From an uncultured Lachnospiraceae bacterium (GTDB lineage: Bacteria > Bacillota > Clostridia > Lachnospirales > Lachnospiraceae): 7,888 bases of DNA. Below are positions 5,481 through 7,888 of the stretch, in pieces (position 1 is the stretch's first letter; each line of letters opens with the position of its first letter). Location: positions 1 to 7,888 of the forward strand of contig CAKRWX010000100.1 of NCBI GenBank assembly GCA_934418055.1, read 5' to 3'. The notes under the pieces are model-generated. The model had not been told where the DNA came from. It did not search any database and was given only the letters and a program-made list of their open reading frames with translations. The position numbers and the translations under genes were made by a program.

Positions 5481-5513
5481 CCAGCAGAACCTGCCAGTGA
5501 CAGGTTCTGCTGG
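5481..5513. other. Perfect 13-bp hairpin in the 3' UTR of the NlpC/P60 gene
   Basis: CCAGCAGAACCTG (5481-5493) and CAGGTTCTGCTGG (5501-5513) are exact inverted copies around a 7-base loop. It begins 20 bases after the NlpC/P60 stop and precedes the terminator by 16 bases. Neither side has a T-tract, so it is not itself an intrinsic terminator. It may stabilise the 3' end of the mRNA. CCTGCCAG occurs both here (5490-5497) and in the terminator (5450-5457). Confidence 0.7.
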
Positions 5514-5533
5514 TATTCCTTTATCCTAAATCC

Positions 5534-6286
5534 TTAATCACCTAAAACATTCACGATTTTTACCGGAGTCCGGTAGTTCCATGGAGAAGTCTTTACACCA
5601 GTCTTATACGTGGAAGCATGTACCACCATGCCGTCACCGATGTACATTGCCACATGGTTGATATTACTTCCGTTCTTGGAATAGAATACCAGGTCGCCTG
5701 GGCGCATCTGATCTGCGCTGACTTCTTTTCCTTCCCCTGACTGTGCCACAGAACTGCGGGCAATGCTGACGCCTGCGCCGTATTTCATGACATAACGGGT
5801 AAATCCGGAGCAATCAACACCAGTGTGTGGATCGCTGCCTGCATCTTTATACTTACAGCCGATAAACTGAAGGGCAAACGCTACCAGATTCTCTCTGACT
5901 GCCTCTGCTTTCTTCTCTTTGGTCATCAGCTCTGTCTCTACTGCTTTTCCATCGCTTTCCATCGTAGATTTGGTTACAACCGCAACATCTTTGGTTGAAA
6001 TATATGCCTTTGTCTCACCCACCTGAAGTTCCAGCCATCCATCACCCTGATCACCTGTGATCTGGTAGTACTGTCCACCTTCTGCCTCTGCTAATACTTC
6101 CTCAGAATCGGTAGACGCATAAATAGAAGAACCGCCCTCTCCAACAGAAGCTACATAAGCTCCGGTCTCCATCTCTGGGCCAGTCAGATCTTCATAGTCT
6201 GCTCTCGCCTCTCCGGCTCCCGCAAACATCATACATCCACAAAGCAGTGCGAAACAGATACCCTGACGAAACTGGTTTTTCTTCAT
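5534..6286 (-). CDS. Secreted SH3/NlpC-P60 peptidoglycan endopeptidase
   Basis: A 250-residue exported cell-wall hydrolase. Residues 1-29 form a signal peptide (MKKNQFRQG, hydrophobic core, cleavage after ARA). Residues about 44-105 are a bacterial SH3-like domain that binds peptidoglycan. Residues about 130-250 are NlpC/P60: nucleophile Cys159 in DCSGF, His211 in NHVAMYIGDG and a third polar residue, His223, in VVHAS. The family cleaves the D-Glu/meso-diaminopimelate bond in stem peptides, with roles in growth and separation. The frame is open to an ATG at 6373, but that codon is inside the -10 element. The ATG at 6286 has GAGAGG six bases upstream and begins the signal peptide. It is monocistronic: own consensus promoter, about 79-nt leader and own terminator. 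A perfect WalR-box match in the leader suggests control by the WalRK cell-wall system (inference). Confidence 0.94.
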   Translation of the reverse strand: MKKNQFRQGICFALLCGCMMFAGAGEARADYEDLTGPEMETGAYVASVGEGGSSIYASTDSEEVLAEAEGGQYYQITGDQGDGWLELQVGETKAYISTKDVAVVTKSTMESDGKAVETELMTKEKKAEAVRENLVAFALQFIGCKYKDAGSDPHTGVDCSGFTRYVMKYGAGVSIARSSVAQSGEGKEVSADQMRPGDLVFYSKNGSNINHVAMYIGDGMVVHASTYKTGVKTSPWNYRTPVKIVNVLGD

Positions 6287-6323
6287 ATGATCCTCTCTTT
6301 CCTTCTTTGCAACCGTTTTGTAT

Positions 6324-6361
6324 CTTAACAGTTCCGTTTCATTTGTTACAGAATTGTTAAG
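6324..6361 (-). promoter_or_regulatory. Inverted repeat at the 5' end of the NlpC/P60 leader
   Basis: CTTAACAGTTC (6324-6334) and GAATTGTTAAG (6351-6361) are inverted copies with one mismatch, starting within a few bases of the predicted transcription start. The mRNA could form a 5'-terminal hairpin with a 16-nt loop, a known way of protecting transcripts from 5' decay, or the DNA could be an operator. It overlaps the WalR-like site. Confidence 0.5.
6344..6360 (+). promoter_or_regulatory. WalR (YycF)-box match
   Basis: TGTTAC-AGAAT-TGTTAA on the plus strand fits the published WalR consensus TGTWAH-N5-TGTWAH at every position. It lies about +5 to +21 relative to the predicted start, in reverse orientation to the gene. 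Known WalR targets in Bacillus and Staphylococcus include NlpC/P60 autolysins; sites downstream of a promoter usually repress. No walRK gene is in the window. Confidence 0.5.
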
Positions 6362-6371
6362 CACAGGTAAC

Positions 6372-6400
6372 ATTATATTGCTTTTTTATTACCCTGTCAA
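6372..6400 (-). promoter_or_regulatory. Consensus sigma-A promoter of the NlpC/P60 gene
   Basis: The minus strand reads TTGACA (6400-6395), 17 bases, then TATAAT (6377-6372): a full consensus match. The start is expected near 6365, giving a leader of about 79 nt. The -35 begins only two bases after the T-tract of the preceding terminator. Confidence 0.92.
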
Positions 6401-6402
6401 GC

Positions 6403-6448
6403 AAAAAAAGCCCTGAGACTGATCATTTATTACAAATCCGTCTCAGGG
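6403..6448 (-). terminator. Rho-independent terminator of the DUF1700 gene
   Basis: GTCTCAGGG (6440-6448) pairs perfectly with CCCTGAGAC (6411-6419). On the minus strand the stem is followed by G,C-end then TTTTTTT (6409-6403). The loop is long (20 nt). It lies about 45 bases after the DUF1700 stop codon. Confidence 0.88.
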
Positions 6449-6493
6449 TTTCCTTATTTTTTGTGTATTTTTAATATTTTATTAATTTTTTCG

Positions 6494-6994
6494 CTATCGT
6501 TGCTTAAAATTCCGGAAAAGTGTTACAACCAGCCAGATTAAGAACAGCGGTCCAATGAATGGCGCGATCAAAGTCAACACTCCGCCGATCACCATAAACA
6601 CCAAATAGATCACCGCAAATACAATCACCGCCGCCAGGACTCTCCAGTACCATTTGCTTAAATCAATGTAATGAACGGAATGTCTCTGGGTGGAACCAGT
6701 CCGGTCGCTGTCGTAAGTACCATATCCACGCTCGGTCCGGCTGGAAGACTGGTCATAGGAACTGTCCGCATCCACAAACTCACCCTCTCCGGCTCCGTCG
6801 GTGGTGTCCTCAATGGTCCGGGCAATCAGTCTTGGATCACCGATCTCATCGATCACCTCTTCCTCGCTTCTGCCCTTTCTCACTTCATCGCTGATATATC
6901 CATCATAATAGCGTATATTCTCTTCTACTACGCGGGGCGGTACATTGCCATTCAATGCCCGGCGCAGGGTCTGAAGAAATTCGTCTTTTCTCAT
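6494..6994 (-). CDS. DUF1700/HAAS-type small membrane protein
   Basis: A 166-residue protein with a cytoplasmic N-terminal helical domain (about 1-62). It has the family pattern DEFLQTLRRAL near the start, VVEENIRYYDGYI in the middle and EEVIDEIGDPRLIARTI at the end of that domain. A polar Ser/Asp/Gly/Arg-rich linker (about 63-112) follows, then two closely spaced hydrophobic segments (about 117-139 and 141-160) likely forming a membrane hairpin with a basic end (RNFKQR). DUF1700 proteins usually sit beside a PadR-type repressor and are linked to envelope sensing; no PadR gene is adjacent here. The ATG has an AAGGAG SD. The gene has its own promoter and terminator and lies upstream of the cell-wall hydrolase, an envelope-related neighbour. 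Exact function unknown. Confidence 0.88.
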   Translation of the reverse strand: MRKDEFLQTLRRALNGNVPPRVVEENIRYYDGYISDEVRKGRSEEEVIDEIGDPRLIARTIEDTTDGAGEGEFVDADSSYDQSSSRTERGYGTYDSDRTGSTQRHSVHYIDLSKWYWRVLAAVIVFAVIYLVFMVIGGVLTLIAPFIGPLFLIWLVVTLFRNFKQR

Positions 6995-7050
6995 GAATTC
7001 TCCTTATGGTCTGTCTAATATATTTCTAAAAAATCCATTTTACTGGCATA

Positions 7051-7069
7051 GGGACGGAATTCCACGCCC
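7051..7069 (-). other. Imperfect palindrome in the DUF1700 leader
   Basis: GGGAC-GGAATTCC-ACGCCC on the plus strand has a perfect 8-bp core palindrome flanked by GGG/CCC. It lies about 60 bases before the ATG, inside the predicted leader, and could be an operator or a small mRNA hairpin. Weak evidence. Confidence 0.3.
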
Positions 7070-7097
7070 TTTTGCATTGTTTTCTTAAACTTTTATA

Positions 7098-7126
7098 AAT
7101 ATACCATGTTTTTCCCATCAGGTAAA
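7098..7126 (-). promoter_or_regulatory. Likely extended -10 promoter of the DUF1700 gene
   Basis: The minus strand reads TTTACC (7126-7121), 17 bases, TATATT (7103-7098), with TGG directly before the -10 as an extended element. The start would be near 7091 with a leader of about 97 nt. The stretch 6995-7190 otherwise holds no gene. Confidence 0.5.
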
Positions 7127-7190
7127 GGAAAGGCTTATTAAATAATTCTAAAGATTCCATAATCTAATGCCCGAAGAGCCCACTGGAAAT

Positions 7191-7888
7191 CTATACTAGT
7201 TTTTCCTTCAAGATACCATCCCGGTAAGCCGCCACCAACTCTTTCAGATCCTCGATCCGCGCCGCCAGCTCTTTTCCCAGATCGGTATCGCCTACCATGA
7301 TACGCTTCTTGGTCTTCTCCACGATGGTTACCTTCGGCGTATTCTTCTTGCCTGGACAGAATGGCATATGCTCCGCCAGTGCCAGATGGTGGGAATTGAA
7401 GATCAGGGTATATCCGGCGATACCAGTCTTGCTCTGATAAGCCTTGGACAGTCCGCCGTCAATGACAAATAACTTGCCTCCTGCTTTTACCGGAGTCTCG
7501 CCGTCCTTTAATTTTACCGGAACGTGGCCGTTGATGATATGGCCATTTTCCGGAGATAAACCGAATTCCTTTAAAATCTTGCGGCAGCATTCCTCTTTCT
7601 CACTGAGCTGATAGTATGGATTCATGGCTTCCTTATGGGTTGCCTTATCTTCGATAAAATAGTGTTCAAAGGTGGTCATCTTCTCCTTGCCAAACAGCGG
7701 AGATTTGGCACCGCACCACAGATACCACATGAAATCGCTGGCCACTTCCTTATCCGGGTTGGACTCTGGCAGGAAATATGCGCTCTGCACCATCTGATCC
7801 ACAAAATCCATCAATGCCTTTCCAGAATATGGAATGCCATAGAATACGATATCATCGAAGCTTCCGTCCTTCTTAAGCGGAATACAGC
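7191..7888 (-). CDS. fbp: Fructose-1,6-bisphosphatase class III, C-terminal part (truncated by window edge)
   Basis: The frame runs off the right edge; 231 C-terminal residues are visible, beginning CIPLKKDGSF. Firmicute class III enzymes are about 640-670 residues, so roughly the last third is present. Recognisable family blocks are GAKSPLFGKEKMTTFEHYF, the metal-site segment IINGHVPVK, and VIDGGLSKAYQ. The enzyme hydrolyses fructose 1,6-bisphosphate to fructose 6-phosphate for gluconeogenesis and belongs to the calcineurin-like metallophosphatase clan, unlike the class I and II enzymes. Internal ATG/TTG codons near 7814 are not the start, since conserved sequence continues upstream. The stop is TAG. 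Its promoter is outside the window. No strong terminator follows: only a 5-bp stem at 7152-7165. Confidence 0.93.
   Translation of the reverse strand, partial: CIPLKKDGSFDDIVFYGIPYSGKALMDFVDQMVQSAYFLPESNPDKEVASDFMWYLWCGAKSPLFGKEKMTTFEHYFIEDKATHKEAMNPYYQLSEKEECCRKILKEFGLSPENGHIINGHVPVKLKDGETPVKAGGKLFVIDGGLSKAYQSKTGIAGYTLIFNSHHLALAEHMPFCPGKKNTPKVTIVEKTKKRIMVGDTDLGKELAARIEDLKELVAAYRDGILKEKLV

Noticed and set aside
6287..6373. N-terminal extension of the NlpC/P60 protein to the ATG at 6373
   Set aside because: That ATG overlaps the TATAAT -10 and precedes the transcription start; the signal peptide and SD fix the start at 6286.
7151..7165. Hairpin after fbp as a terminator
   Set aside because: The stem is only AGATT/AATCT (5 bp) and the following minus-strand sequence has interrupted T's, too weak to call.
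1..7888. CRISPR array, insertion sequence, phage or defence system
   Set aside because: No repeat-spacer pattern, transposase, integrase or defence-family motif was seen on either strand.

Overview
The window looks like a chromosomal segment of a low-to-moderate GC Firmicute, most likely a gut Lachnospiraceae or related Clostridia. The reasons are AGGAGG-type Shine-Dalgarno (SD) sites, sigma-A promoters close to consensus, a class III fructose-1,6-bisphosphatase, a secreted clostridial C1 peptidase with a lectin-like C-terminus, and a DUF1700 protein. This placement is inference from gene content; no rRNA or marker comparison is possible here. All recognisable genes lie on the minus strand, so transcription runs from the right edge to the left. 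No tRNA, rRNA, CRISPR array, insertion sequence or phage gene is seen.

Right to left: 7888-7191 is the C-terminal third of class III fructose bisphosphatase, cut by the window edge. 6994-6494 is a small DUF1700-type membrane protein with its own likely promoter and a terminator. 6286-5534 is a secreted SH3 + NlpC/P60 cell-wall hydrolase. It has a fully consensus promoter (TTGACA-17-TATAAT) and a perfect match to the WalR/YycF box just downstream of the predicted start of transcription. Its terminator (5432-5464) is bidirectional.

The 278-base gap at 5256-5533 is the most interesting stretch. It holds a plausible plus-strand promoter followed by a compact, structured transcript of about 95 nt that ends at the shared terminator and carries three UCCC motifs: a candidate small regulatory RNA. 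Divergent from it is a 56-residue protein missing from long-ORF calling (5255-5085), made of ten tandem xxNx tetrapeptides. Its SD and start codon are predicted to be sequestered in a hairpin. A terminator, then a small single-domain rhodanese (4996-4688), follow.

From 4691 leftward a promoter overlapping the rhodanese stop drives a tight five-gene operon: a YfcE-type phosphoesterase, a THUMP-domain rRNA methyltransferase (RlmL/YpsC type), a secreted papain-family peptidase, RdgB/HAM1 nucleotide-sanitising pyrophosphatase, and a second YfcE-type phosphoesterase. Each junction is 4 to 11 bases or a 4-base overlap, and stops are embedded in or touch the next SD, implying translational coupling. 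At the left edge a consensus promoter with long A-tracts upstream fires out of the window, suggesting a strongly expressed gene or stable RNA just beyond it.
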